Below, piece after piece: positions 25,928 to 33,813 of a stretch of 64,000 nucleotides of DNA. The DNA comes from an uncultured Treponema sp. Its GTDB lineage: Bacteria > Spirochaetota > Spirochaetia > Treponematales > Treponemataceae. The position numbers and the translations under genes were made by a program. A model generated the notes under the pieces. That model was given only the letters and a program-made list of their open reading frames with translations, ran no database searches and was not told the origin of the DNA. Positions within the stretch are counted from its first letter, which is position 1; every line of letters begins with the position of its first letter. The stretch lies in the NCBI GenBank assembly GCA_947165895.1, contig CAMVCB010000004.1, forward strand, positions 330,591 through 394,590. The letters are read 5' to 3'.

Positions 25928-28090
25928 TTACAGATGAAGTACCCTCTCTTTAATTTCCTGCGTTCTTCCCTGGTTCCAGTACTGGGTGCCGATGTAGCCG
26001 CAGGTTCGGCGGGTTACGTTCATTGTGGACTGGTCGGTGTTGCCGCACTGAGGACATTTCCAGATGAGCTTTCCGTCGTTGTCTTCTACAACCTGGATTT
26101 CGCCGGTGTAGCCGCACTTCTGGCAGCAGTCAGATTTTGTGTTGAGCTCGGCGTACATGATGTTTTCGTAGATGTGCTTCAAAACTGCCATAACAGCCGG
26201 AATGTTGTTTTCCATGTTTGGAACTTCAACATAGCTTACAGCCCCTCCCGGGCTCAGCTCCTGGAACTGGCTTTCGAAGGTGAGCTTTGAGAAAGCATCG
26301 ATATTTTCAGTTACGTGTACGTGGTAGCTGTTTGTGATGTAGTTCTTATCTGTAACGCCTGGAATTTCACCGAAGCGCTGTTTAAGGGCTTTTGCAAACT
26401 TGTAGGTTGTGCTTTCCAGCGGTGTTCCGTACAGGCTGAATGCGATTGTGCTTTCTTCGCGCCATTTTGCACAGGCTTCGTTCATGTGCTTCATGATTTT
26501 GAGGGCAAATGGAGTTACACTCGGGTCTGTATGAGGCTTTCCTGTCATGTAACGTACACATTCGCAGAGTCCGGCATAGCCCAGAGATATTGTAGAGTAG
26601 CCGTTGAACAAAAGCTTGTCGATTACTTCGCCCTTTTCAAGGCGGGCAAGGGCGCCGTTCTGCCAGAGAATCGGGGCAACATCACTTGGAGTTCCCAAAA
26701 GTCTTTTGTGGCGGATCATAAGGGCGCGGTGGCAAAGCTCAAGACGCTCGTCAAAAATCTTCCAGAACTTTTCTTCGTCTTTTCCTGAAGAGCAGGCAAC
26801 GTCTACCAGGTTGATTGTAACAACACCCTGGTTAAAGCGGCCGTAGAACTTAGGACGACCTGTTTCGTCGCGGTAAACTGTAAGGAATGAACGGCAGCCC
26901 ATACATGGGTAGCAGTTTCCTTCCTTGAGCTCGAACATCTTCTTTTCTGAAATATAGTCAGGAACAAGTCGTTTTGCAGTACATTTTGCGGCAAGCTCTG
27001 TAAGGTAGTAGTATTTACCTTCCGGTGTAATGTTATCCGGTTCGAGAACGTAAATCAGTTTAGGGAAGGCTGGAGTTACCCAGTAGCCTTTTTCGTTACG
27101 AACACCCTGTGTACGCTGCTTGAGAACTTCTTCAATAATAAGGGCCAGATCAGCCTTTTCCTGTTCGTTTTTAGCTTCGTTCAGGTACATGAAAACTGTA
27201 ACAAAAGGAGACTGTCCGTTTGTAGTCATCAAAGTTACAACCTGATACTGGATTGTCTGAACACCCTTTGTGATTTCATCTGCAAGACGGCGTTCAACGA
27301 TTTTGTCGAACTGCTCTTTAGTGAAGTTCACGCCGGTTTCTTCAATCATATTGTTCAGTTCTTTGATGAGCTTTTTGCGGCTTACATCAACAAAGGGAGC
27401 CAGGTGAGTGAGCGAAATTGACTGTCCGCCGTACTGGCTTGATGCAACCTGGGCAATAATCTGAGTTGCAATATTGCAGGCTGTAGAGAAGGAATGAGGA
27501 GTGTCGATTTTTGTTCCGCTGATTACAGTTCCGTTCTGCAGCATGTCTTCCAGATTTACAAGGTCACAGTTGTGCATGTGCTGGGCAAAATAGTCTGCAT
27601 CGTGGAAGTGAATGATTCCCTCATTGTGTGCCTGAACAATGTCTTCGTCCAGAAGGAAGCGTTTTGTAATATCCTTAGAAACTTCGCCTGCCATGTAGTC
27701 ACGCTGAACCGAAACAACAGTCGAGTTTTTGTTTGAGTTTTCCTGTTTTACTTCCTCATTTGCACATTCCAGCAGAGAAAGAATCTGCTTGTCGGTAGAG
27801 TTTGCCTTGCGAAGCAGGGCATGGCGGTAGCGGTAAGTGATGTAGATTTTTGCAATGTTAAATGCACCGATTTTCATAAGCTCGGTTTCTACAAGGTCCT
27901 GAATAGCTTCAACGTTAAGCTGAACCTTGCTGGCTTTACATTCTGCGCCAACCTTTGCGGCAACCGCCTTAATATATTCGTCTGTAAGTCTGTCGCTTTC
28001 CGGTACAACGGCATTCGCCTTACTGATAGCCGTCTCAATTTTTCTGATGTCAAAAATAGCTTCTTCGCCGTTACGTTTAATGATTTTCAT
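25928..28090 (-). CDS. nrdD: Anaerobic ribonucleoside-triphosphate reductase (class III)
   Basis: A 720-residue glycyl-radical enzyme that reduces ribonucleoside triphosphates to deoxyribonucleotides without oxygen. It has an N-terminal ATP-cone (KIIKRNGEEAIFDIRKIETAI, residues 2-90). A large catalytic barrel follows, then a C-terminal zinc site (CQKCGYTG...CPQCGN) and the radical loop RRTCGYIG with the glycine near residue 698. ATG 28090 has GGGTGGA upstream; GTG 28099 would overlap that site. An NrdR box lies in the promoter. The activating enzyme nrdG is 8 kb downstream, so the usual nrdD-nrdG adjacency has been broken by the island. Confidence 0.96.
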   Translation of the reverse strand: MKIIKRNGEEAIFDIRKIETAISKANAVVPESDRLTDEYIKAVAAKVGAECKASKVQLNVEAIQDLVETELMKIGAFNIAKIYITYRYRHALLRKANSTDKQILSLLECANEEVKQENSNKNSTVVSVQRDYMAGEVSKDITKRFLLDEDIVQAHNEGIIHFHDADYFAQHMHNCDLVNLEDMLQNGTVISGTKIDTPHSFSTACNIATQIIAQVASSQYGGQSISLTHLAPFVDVSRKKLIKELNNMIEETGVNFTKEQFDKIVERRLADEITKGVQTIQYQVVTLMTTNGQSPFVTVFMYLNEAKNEQEKADLALIIEEVLKQRTQGVRNEKGYWVTPAFPKLIYVLEPDNITPEGKYYYLTELAAKCTAKRLVPDYISEKKMFELKEGNCYPCMGCRSFLTVYRDETGRPKFYGRFNQGVVTINLVDVACSSGKDEEKFWKIFDERLELCHRALMIRHKRLLGTPSDVAPILWQNGALARLEKGEVIDKLLFNGYSTISLGYAGLCECVRYMTGKPHTDPSVTPFALKIMKHMNEACAKWREESTIAFSLYGTPLESTTYKFAKALKQRFGEIPGVTDKNYITNSYHVHVTENIDAFSKLTFESQFQELSPGGAVSYVEVPNMENNIPAVMAVLKHIYENIMYAELNTKSDCCQKCGYTGEIQVVEDNDGKLIWKCPQCGNTDQSTMNVTRRTCGYIGTQYWNQGRTQEIKERVLHL

Positions 28091-28160
28091 TTTTTCCACC
28101 CGTTTATTCTTTCAGCCCTTTTTTATAGGGGCGAGTTTTATTTTTTTTTAGCATAATAAA

Positions 28161-28176
28161 ACACTAGATGTAGTGT
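28161..28176 (-). promoter_or_regulatory. NrdR box upstream of nrdD
   Basis: ACACTAGATGTAGTGT closely matches the palindromic NrdR consensus (ACACTATATATAGTGT). It lies just upstream of a TATTAT -10 box (about 28147-28152, minus). NrdR is the nucleotide-sensing repressor of ribonucleotide reductase genes, so nrdD is predicted to be repressed when dATP is plentiful. I see no clear second box. Confidence 0.8.
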
Positions 28177-28247
28177 TTAGGTAAGTTAAAATATACTACG
28201 GATAGAGGGTTGTGTTCAATAATCTGCAAAGAGAATTTTTGAGAAAA

Positions 28248-28694
28248 TTACAGCCTTGCCTTCTGGTATGCCGTTTTCAAATCTTCGTCATATGTTTTCA
28301 GCGGAATATTGTAACGTCTTGCAAGCTCAAGGTAGGCGGCATCGTAAAAGGTAAGCTTGTTTTCTTCGGCCAGATTAAAAACACGCATCCATATTTCTTC
28401 ATCCATTTCTGGATCTGTATAAATCGGGAGTTGTCTTAAATCATACATAGTGTCATCAATATCGGCTCTTAATAAACGGGCAAAACCTGTTTTCTTATTT
28501 GGTCTGGTGTTCATTAAGAGCACGTTTCCTATTTCATACCAGAAGAGCTGCGGGACATAAATTTGTCCGTTGTTTGTAAGAAGAGCATTAATCTCTCTTG
28601 TCGTTTCTTCTGTGTTTTCTTCTTCCAGCAGATATGAAACTAAAAAGGAGTTGTCTGCGACAAAGCAGGGGAATGTACTAGTATTTTCTTCCAT
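28248..28694 (-). CDS. PIN-domain toxin (VapC family)
   Basis: A 148-residue PIN ribonuclease, the toxin of a type II toxin-antitoxin pair. The acidic active-site positions are visible in FVADNSFLVSYL (D14), WYEIGNVL (E53-55) and FYDAAYLELA (D about 118), with a final KTYDEDLKTA. VapC-type PIN proteins cut tRNA or rRNA when freed from the antitoxin. It overlaps the antitoxin gene by 17 bases, the usual coupling. Confidence 0.85.
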   Translation of the reverse strand: MEENTSTFPCFVADNSFLVSYLLEEENTEETTREINALLTNNGQIYVPQLFWYEIGNVLLMNTRPNKKTGFARLLRADIDDTMYDLRQLPIYTDPEMDEEIWMRVFNLAEENKLTFYDAAYLELARRYNIPLKTYDEDLKTAYQKARL

Positions 28695-28971
28695 ATTCCT
28701 TCCATTCCTTTATCATTTTCTGTGTAACAGGTTCCATACTCTGACGTATTCGTCTTTGTTCTATTATGGCTCTTCTTGATTCTATTCTTTGAGCAGCCTT
28801 CTGTGCTTCTGTCTGTTCAATATTCTGAGGGCTCTGTAAAACTGCCACCTTTTTTCCGTTCTTTGTGATTTCTATGACTATTCCTTCGGCGGCCTTGCGT
28901 AAAAGCTCCGAAAAATGAGTTTTTGCATCAAATGAACCGATTGAAATTGTATTTGCATTCATTGTGTACAC
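28678..28971 (-). CDS. Phd/YefM-family antitoxin
   Basis: A 97-residue antitoxin for the PIN toxin. The N-terminus (NANTISIGSFDAKTHFSELLRKAAEGIVIEITKNGKKVAVL) is the Phd/YefM DNA-binding fold, and the charged C-terminal half should wrap the toxin. GGGGG lies five bases before GTG 28971, which I prefer; ATG 28962 is possible. TATAAT lies about 20 bases further upstream. Antitoxins of this type usually repress their own operon. Confidence 0.85.
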   Translation of the reverse strand: MYTMNANTISIGSFDAKTHFSELLRKAAEGIVIEITKNGKKVAVLQSPQNIEQTEAQKAAQRIESRRAIIEQRRIRQSMEPVTQKMIKEWKEYGRKY

Positions 28972-29137
28972 AGGCACCCCCTTTTACGAATTCATTATAA
29001 ATCATAATTGTTTAAAGTCAACCAGTTTATAGACTAGTTTATATATAGTTTTTAATTAATCCTATGAAGATTTTCAGACATAAGTGAAAAAAGTTTCATG
29101 CAAAATGTTTAGTCTTTTAGCGGCATCAATGATTTTT

Positions 29138-29169
29138 CCCCGGCGCGTTTTGTTGCCGGGGATTTTTTT
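29138..29169 (+). terminator. Rightward-facing terminator beside era
   Basis: CCCCGGC (29138-29144) pairs with GCCGGGG (29155-29161), followed by ATTTTTTT. The T run is on the plus strand, so it stops a rightward transcript, although the adjacent era gene runs leftwards. No rightward gene ends here; a small RNA from about 29010-29160 is possible. Confidence 0.7.
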
Positions 29170-30073
29170 ATTCCGGAATAAGTCTTGTCAGTGTGTTATC
29201 CTTCTGACGCCAGTTTTTATCAACCTTTACCTGAAGATCCAGCTCTACCTTCTGTATGTAAATCTGGTTGAGCTTTTTGAGGGCGGCAGCGCGGATTTCC
29301 TTGATTTTGGAAGCTCCCTTTCCGATTACAATTCCCTTCTGGCTTTCCCGCTCTACGCAGAGGAAGGCGCGGATCCAGAGTTTTTTGCCCTCGTTACGGC
29401 GTTCTACGTCGGCAACGGTAACGTAAACTGCGTGAGGAATTTCCTGCTCCAGACGGTTGATTGCTTCGCCACGGATAACTTCCTGAACGCGGAAGGTCAA
29501 ATCCTGGTCAGTGTAGGTTTCTTCGTCGTAAATTGGAGCCGCAACTGGAGAAATATCGTAAAGGCCGCGCAGAACTTCGTTAATTCCAGTGTCCTTTTCG
29601 GCAGACATTTCAAAAATGCGGGCATCAGGAATCTGTGGCAGGGCATTTTTAATAAAGCTTCGGATTTTTTCGGGGCGGGCCTGGGCTGAATCAGTTTTGT
29701 TTATTGCAACAAGGACTTTTTCCTGAAGTTTTTCCAGAAGGGCTGCTGTGTGGCTTTCTTCTTCACCCGGCTCTCTGGTGGAATCAATCACATATAAAAC
29801 GGCATCAATGTCTTCCAGCTGACTTTCTGTAACGGAGCGCAGACGCAGGTTCAGTTTTTTTTCTGAATCATGATAGCCGGGCGTATCAATAAAAATAAGC
29901 TGTCCAAGTGAAGTATTTACAATTCCCTTGATTGCATTTCGAGTAGTCTGTGGTATAGGCGAAACAATGCTCACCATCTCCTGACAGGCCGTATTCAAAA
30001 AAGTAGATTTTCCAGCCGACGGCCGCCCGATAATTGCAACAACTGCAGTTTTAAGTTCCTGATTTTCTTCCAT
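29168..30073 (-). CDS. era: GTPase Era
   Basis: A 301-residue essential GTPase that binds 16S rRNA during 30S assembly. The G motifs are GRPSAGKST (G1, about residues 17-25), DTPGYH (G3), NKTD (G4) and SAEKD (G5). The C-terminal KH domain has the VIGKGASKIKEI loop. The start is ATG 30073: TACTAT (30082-30087, minus) ends eight bases upstream and no ribosome site is present, so the mRNA is probably leaderless. An earlier in-frame start at 30091 lies upstream of that -10 box. Confidence 0.95.
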   Translation of the reverse strand: MEENQELKTAVVAIIGRPSAGKSTFLNTACQEMVSIVSPIPQTTRNAIKGIVNTSLGQLIFIDTPGYHDSEKKLNLRLRSVTESQLEDIDAVLYVIDSTREPGEEESHTAALLEKLQEKVLVAINKTDSAQARPEKIRSFIKNALPQIPDARIFEMSAEKDTGINEVLRGLYDISPVAAPIYDEETYTDQDLTFRVQEVIRGEAINRLEQEIPHAVYVTVADVERRNEGKKLWIRAFLCVERESQKGIVIGKGASKIKEIRAAALKKLNQIYIQKVELDLQVKVDKNWRQKDNTLTRLIPE

Positions 30074-30103
30074 ATAACTAAATAGTAACAAATTTTTTTT
30101 AGA

Positions 30104-30433
30104 CTATTCAATATTTAAAAAATTATTTGATATTTCTAAAAGAAGATTTTTATCTCTCTGGTTCATTTTTCTGTAGTTATTTATTAAAAGTCTTTCGTAA
30201 GTGTCTTGGGGTGAGTTATTATTGCAATTGCTTCCGGTAACAAGAAATTCAACTGAAACATTCAAAGCTTTTGCAATTGTAACTGCTACATCTGCTGGTG
30301 GCATAGAATTTCTGCTTCCAAGGTATCCTTCCAGAGTTCTTTGTGAAAGATTTGTTTTGAAAGCAAGCTCTTTAACCGTGAGATTTTGAAAATAAAGTTC
30401 TTCTCGTAAAGTTTTTTTGAATATCTGATTCAT
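30104..30433 (-). CDS. XRE-family helix-turn-helix regulator
   Basis: A 109-residue protein with a Cro/CI-type HTH (LTVKELAFKTNLSQRTLEGYLGSRNSMPPADVAVTIAKALNVSVEFLVTG, residues 18-67) and a short helical tail. It is transcribed away from the outer-membrane-protein/phosphoesterase genes, and a set of ATAACGTAT half-sites lies between. It is therefore the likely local repressor. A second cluster with the same layout occurs at 40333-42706. Confidence 0.85.
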   Translation of the reverse strand: MNQIFKKTLREELYFQNLTVKELAFKTNLSQRTLEGYLGSRNSMPPADVAVTIAKALNVSVEFLVTGSNCNNNSPQDTYERLLINNYRKMNQRDKNLLLEISNNFLNIE

Positions 30434-30452
30434 TTTTATTGAAATTACTGGG

Positions 30453-30523
30453 AATAACGTATTTTATCTCTTGAGTAACCTACAAATAACGTATATATTT
30501 TGTAAAAATACGTTATTTGTAGG
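30453..30523. promoter_or_regulatory. Operator array of the first XRE cluster
   Basis: A perfect inverted repeat with 16-base arms (30479-30494 and 30508-30523; core ATAACGTAT) spans the intergenic promoter. A third half-site AATAACGTATT lies at 30453-30463. The right arm ends in the AGGG ribosome site of the rightward gene. This is a natural operator for the XRE protein. Confidence 0.75.
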
Positions 30524-30532
30524 GTTGTGTTT

Positions 30533-31240
30533 GTGAAGAAATACGTATGTTTTGCGTTATTGCTCATATTCAATATCTTTTTGTATTCACTTTCTTTTAA
30601 TCATTCACTGCAAGTTGAGTTTGGTCCAAATCGGCAGACAGGATATAAATCTTTGCAATTAAATACTTCTGGAATTTATACATTTATGTCTGATTATTTC
30701 GGTGGAAAAGCAGGTCTTTCTTTTGATGCTGAATCATGTGATTTAGTAATGAATGTGTTTGGTAAATACGATTTTATACGAAAATATTTTGCCACTGGAG
30801 TTAATGGTGGTTTCTTCTATCACGATTTGTGGTTTTTTGATATTAGTTTTGATCAGGATTTCCTTTTTGTAGGGGGAGTTTATATTGGCTGTCCTTATAC
30901 TAAAACGCAAATTTATTTTTCAATTTATTATGGCTGGAAAAAGTCACGTATATATGAAATTCAAAATCAAATACTTTTTTTGACAGATTCATTTTCAAAT
31001 TATGATTTTGGAATAACACAAGAAATTCTTAGAACATCATGGAATTTAGGACTTTCGACATATTCATTTTTTAGACATGACCTGAGATTTATTCCAGAGA
31101 TTTACCTGAAAGGGAAAGTAAAAATAAATGATGAATGGAATGTAATTTCAAGTACAAAGCTTTTGTTTTCTGATGTTTCTAATAAAACATGTCATCCGGA
31201 GTATATTTTTTTTAAGGCTGGAGTTGAATGGCATTTCTAA
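30533..31240 (+). CDS. Exported outer-membrane beta-barrel-like protein
   Basis: A 235-residue protein with a signal peptide (about residues 1-20). It is rich in alternating aromatic and polar strands and ends in phenylalanine (GVEWHF), as outer-membrane barrels do. No family is recognised. GTG 30533 has AGGG eight bases upstream; GTG 30527 is also in frame. It overlaps the next gene by 13 bases, so the two are translated together. Confidence 0.6.
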   Translation: MKKYVCFALLLIFNIFLYSLSFNHSLQVEFGPNRQTGYKSLQLNTSGIYTFMSDYFGGKAGLSFDAESCDLVMNVFGKYDFIRKYFATGVNGGFFYHDLWFFDISFDQDFLFVGGVYIGCPYTKTQIYFSIYYGWKKSRIYEIQNQILFLTDSFSNYDFGITQEILRTSWNLGLSTYSFFRHDLRFIPEIYLKGKVKINDEWNVISSTKLLFSDVSNKTCHPEYIFFKAGVEWHF

Positions 31241-32043
31241 GAAAAAGTTCTATTTTACTAATTGTGATTTATTTATTTAATTCTTGTAGTTTTTATCTCA
31301 ATAATTTGTTTAATAATTCAAAGGGAGTTGATGACAGGGCGTCTTTAATAACTGATTTTAATGAGGATTTTGGGTCAAACTATCAGATTTTATTAGTCAG
31401 TGATGTACATTTTGAAGCAAATTATGAAAGAAATGAAGAATTATTTTCTCAGATTGCGGAGATGTCTGTAAAGCCTGTTTCATGTTTTGTATTAGGAGAT
31501 TTGACAAGAAATTGTAAGCAGAGCGAGTTTAATTCATATCTACAGTTTTGTGATGAATTAAAATCAGCCGGTATAAATAATGTATATGCAATTCCTGGAA
31601 ATCATGATTGTGATGATGGTGGAAATCTTTATTTGAAAAATATATTTCCATATAGAACCTATTACAGAATAAATACTTCTAAGTTCTCTTTTTACTTTCT
31701 TGACTCTGCAGAGGGCTCTCATGGAGATGCTCAGATTGAGAATTTAAGACAGATTATTAAATCAGATTCACGAAATAAGATAGTTTTCTCACATTATCCG
31801 CTTTACGCTCCTGAGAGTTTTACAGATAAGTTAAATAAAGTGACTGAAAGAGCAGTTCTTATTTCTTTGTTAGCAAAAAATAATGTGCTTTATTATTTTT
31901 GTGGCCATACACATGAATTTTATACTTGCGATTTTGGAAAATTTACAGAAGTCATTTTAGGTGATCTTAAGTGGTCAAAATCATGGGCATTATTAAGTAT
32001 TGATGAAAATACAGCTTATGTTTCATACGTGTATAAACAATGA
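31228..32043 (+). CDS. Metallophosphoesterase lipoprotein
   Basis: A 271-residue calcineurin-like phosphoesterase with a lipoprotein signal (FNSC, Cys about 19), hence anchored outside the cytoplasmic membrane. The metal ligands are in order: SDVHFE, GDLTRN, GNHD, SHYP and GHTHEF. The family cleaves phosphomonoesters or diesters; the substrate is unknown. GGAG precedes the ATG inside the upstream gene. It probably works with the co-translated outer-membrane protein and is controlled by the divergent XRE regulator. The gene is AT-rich, as in other accessory patches. Confidence 0.85.
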   Translation: MAFLRKSSILLIVIYLFNSCSFYLNNLFNNSKGVDDRASLITDFNEDFGSNYQILLVSDVHFEANYERNEELFSQIAEMSVKPVSCFVLGDLTRNCKQSEFNSYLQFCDELKSAGINNVYAIPGNHDCDDGGNLYLKNIFPYRTYYRINTSKFSFYFLDSAEGSHGDAQIENLRQIIKSDSRNKIVFSHYPLYAPESFTDKLNKVTERAVLISLLAKNNVLYYFCGHTHEFYTCDFGKFTEVILGDLKWSKSWALLSIDENTAYVSYVYKQ

Positions 32044-32054
32044 ATAGGTTCTGC

Positions 32055-32486
32055 TTATTCAAACCAGTTTTCAAGCATCAGGGGAGAAATCTGCTGTATC
32101 GGTTCAAAGTGCTTTGTGTTACGGGTGACCAGAATCATGTTGTTTGCAAGGGCAATCGAAGCAATCTGAGTGTCGGCAAAATCTAATGGATTTCCAATTT
32201 CCTTCAGCCGGGAGCGGATGTCGGCATGAATCCAGGCTGCGTGCTTGTCGTACTGGATTATGTCGTAATGCGACTGAATGTCATCGACAAGATCATCAAA
32301 AATCAAGTCTCTTTTGCGGCCGCCGGCCATTGAGTTTACTCCAAATAGAAGTTCGCACCAGGTAGTAGATGCAATTGTGCATAAATGTCCATGTTCTTCT
32401 ATTCGTTTGCAAACTTTTTCGTCAGGTTCTTTTCTCATGATTTCTGAAATTATATTTGTATCGAGTAAATAATAAGGCCGCGGCAT
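32055..32486 (-). CDS. vapC: VapC-type PIN toxin
   Basis: A 143-residue PIN ribonuclease. Active-site acids are in YLLDTNIISEI (D9), CELLFGV (E45), and PLDFADTQIASIA (D102 region), with VTRNTKHFEPI near the end, the standard VapC layout. Released toxin would cut a tRNA or rRNA. It starts two bases after the antitoxin stop codon. Confidence 0.92.
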   Translation of the reverse strand: MPRPYYLLDTNIISEIMRKEPDEKVCKRIEEHGHLCTIASTTWCELLFGVNSMAGGRKRDLIFDDLVDDIQSHYDIIQYDKHAAWIHADIRSRLKEIGNPLDFADTQIASIALANNMILVTRNTKHFEPIQQISPLMLENWFE

Positions 32487-32488
32487 AA

Positions 32489-32791
32489 TCAGTCCTCATC
32501 AAAGATATTTTTGTCTACATCCCTGCCAAAGTAATTTCTGTCACGCAGGGTGTCAAAATATTCGGTGTAATCAAAATCATCATCTGCAAGTCCATAGTAT
32601 CTGCGTCTTTCCTGCAGGGAGTCAATTATGCTTTTCTTTGGTTTTGCCGCCATTTTTTCATATTCGTCTTTGGAAATAATATAGGCGACAATGTTGTTAT
32701 GCCGGCTAACGGGTACGGGGCCTTCAGTTTCTGCTGTGTGAACAAAAAAAGGGAATTTGTTTTTTGCTTCAAAAATTGGAACTGCATTCAT
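32489..32791 (-). CDS. Phd/YefM-type antitoxin of the VapC pair
   Basis: A 100-residue antitoxin. The N-terminal part (AVPIFEAKNKFPFFVHTAETEGPVPVSRHNNIVAYIISKDEYEKM) is the Phd/YefM fold; the C-terminus is acidic (DDDFDYTEYFD..). ATG 32791 is preferred since CGGAGG lies seven bases upstream, while ATG 32797 is too close to it. It should bind and inhibit the adjacent toxin and repress the pair. Confidence 0.88.
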   Translation of the reverse strand: MNAVPIFEAKNKFPFFVHTAETEGPVPVSRHNNIVAYIISKDEYEKMAAKPKKSIIDSLQERRRYYGLADDDFDYTEYFDTLRDRNYFGRDVDKNIFDED

Positions 32792-32865
32792 AATCATACC
32801 TCCGGAAATTTGTGTATGATTATTATTGCTTAAAAATAGCTATATGTCAAATTTATGGCTATAAA

Positions 32866-33732
32866 TTATTTTCTGTTCTGTACAACCGACCTTATCATTA
32901 TAAAGCCCAGAATCAGACAGCCGCCAAGGATTGTTTTTACAGACGGAACTTCACCGGCAAAAATAATTACCCAGACCGGATTCAAAAGGGGCTCCAGCAT
33001 TGTGATGAAGGAGGCTGTCAGGGCGCGGACTTTTTTAATTCCCACTGTGTAGAGGATGGAAGGAATGCCGATGGAAAAAATTCCCACCATCATAAGGAAA
33101 AATGCCGATTTTGGAGAGGGGGCTCCGCTTTGAATTACAAAAGGCAGACAGACAATGGCTGTAATCAGATGAGAAAGGACCATTGCACCCCCGGAATTTC
33201 CCCGGCAGCGGCGCATGAAAATTGTTGCAAGTGCGTAGGAGAGGCCGGAAAGGGCTGCCAGAATGTTTCCCAGCTGATTTCCGCTTTCAAGGCCGTCTGC
33301 AAAAAAGAGGATGATTCCAAGCATTACGCCAAGAACGGTGATGTAATCGGACGGAAGATTTTTTTCGCCGGTTAAAAGAGGTGCCAGAAGAATTATGTAA
33401 ATGGGGCAGGTGTACTGCAGAAGAATTGCATTTGCAGAAGTGGTAAGCTTGTTTGCCGCTACAAATAAAATCATTGTGAGGGCATAGGATATGGCCGCAA
33501 TCCAGAAAAAAAGGCTGCTTGTTTTATCTACATGTCCCTTTTTATCCCGGACAAAAAAGTGAAGGCCCTGTCTTGTTACTAAAAGCATAAAGCTTCCGGA
33601 AATCAAACTTCTGATTCCCGCAATCGCAAGCCCCGTCCATTCGATATTTTTTATGAAAATACCGCCAGTACTCCACAATACCGCGCAGACCACAAGAGCC
33701 GCCGCGCCGTCAATCATTCCACCTTCTTTCAT
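32866..33732 (-). CDS. EamA/DMT-family transporter
   Basis: A 288-residue membrane protein with about ten hydrophobic helices in two EamA halves (ALVVCAVLWSTGGIFIKN at the start; GIPSILYTVGIKKVRALTASFITMLEPLLNPVWVIIF in the second half, described in outline). Such proteins export or import small metabolites such as amino acids. ATG 33732 has AGAGG five bases upstream; ATG 33717, preceded by AAGGTGG, is an alternative. It is divergent from glgX. Confidence 0.9.
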   Translation of the reverse strand: MKEGGMIDGAAALVVCAVLWSTGGIFIKNIEWTGLAIAGIRSLISGSFMLLVTRQGLHFFVRDKKGHVDKTSSLFFWIAAISYALTMILFVAANKLTTSANAILLQYTCPIYIILLAPLLTGEKNLPSDYITVLGVMLGIILFFADGLESGNQLGNILAALSGLSYALATIFMRRCRGNSGGAMVLSHLITAIVCLPFVIQSGAPSPKSAFFLMMVGIFSIGIPSILYTVGIKKVRALTASFITMLEPLLNPVWVIIFAGEVPSVKTILGGCLILGFIMIRSVVQNRK

Positions 33733-33813
33733 GTTGCCTCTGCTTCTGATAATGCGACATTTTAATAACAAATTTGTGGAAAATCCACCTTTTCTGTGTT
33801 AAAATCTTCCAAT

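Noticed and set aside
29084..29689. Rightward frame with a signal-like start (MKKVSCKMFSLLAAS)
   Set aside because: It runs through the terminator hairpin and antisense to era; the signal-like start is by chance.
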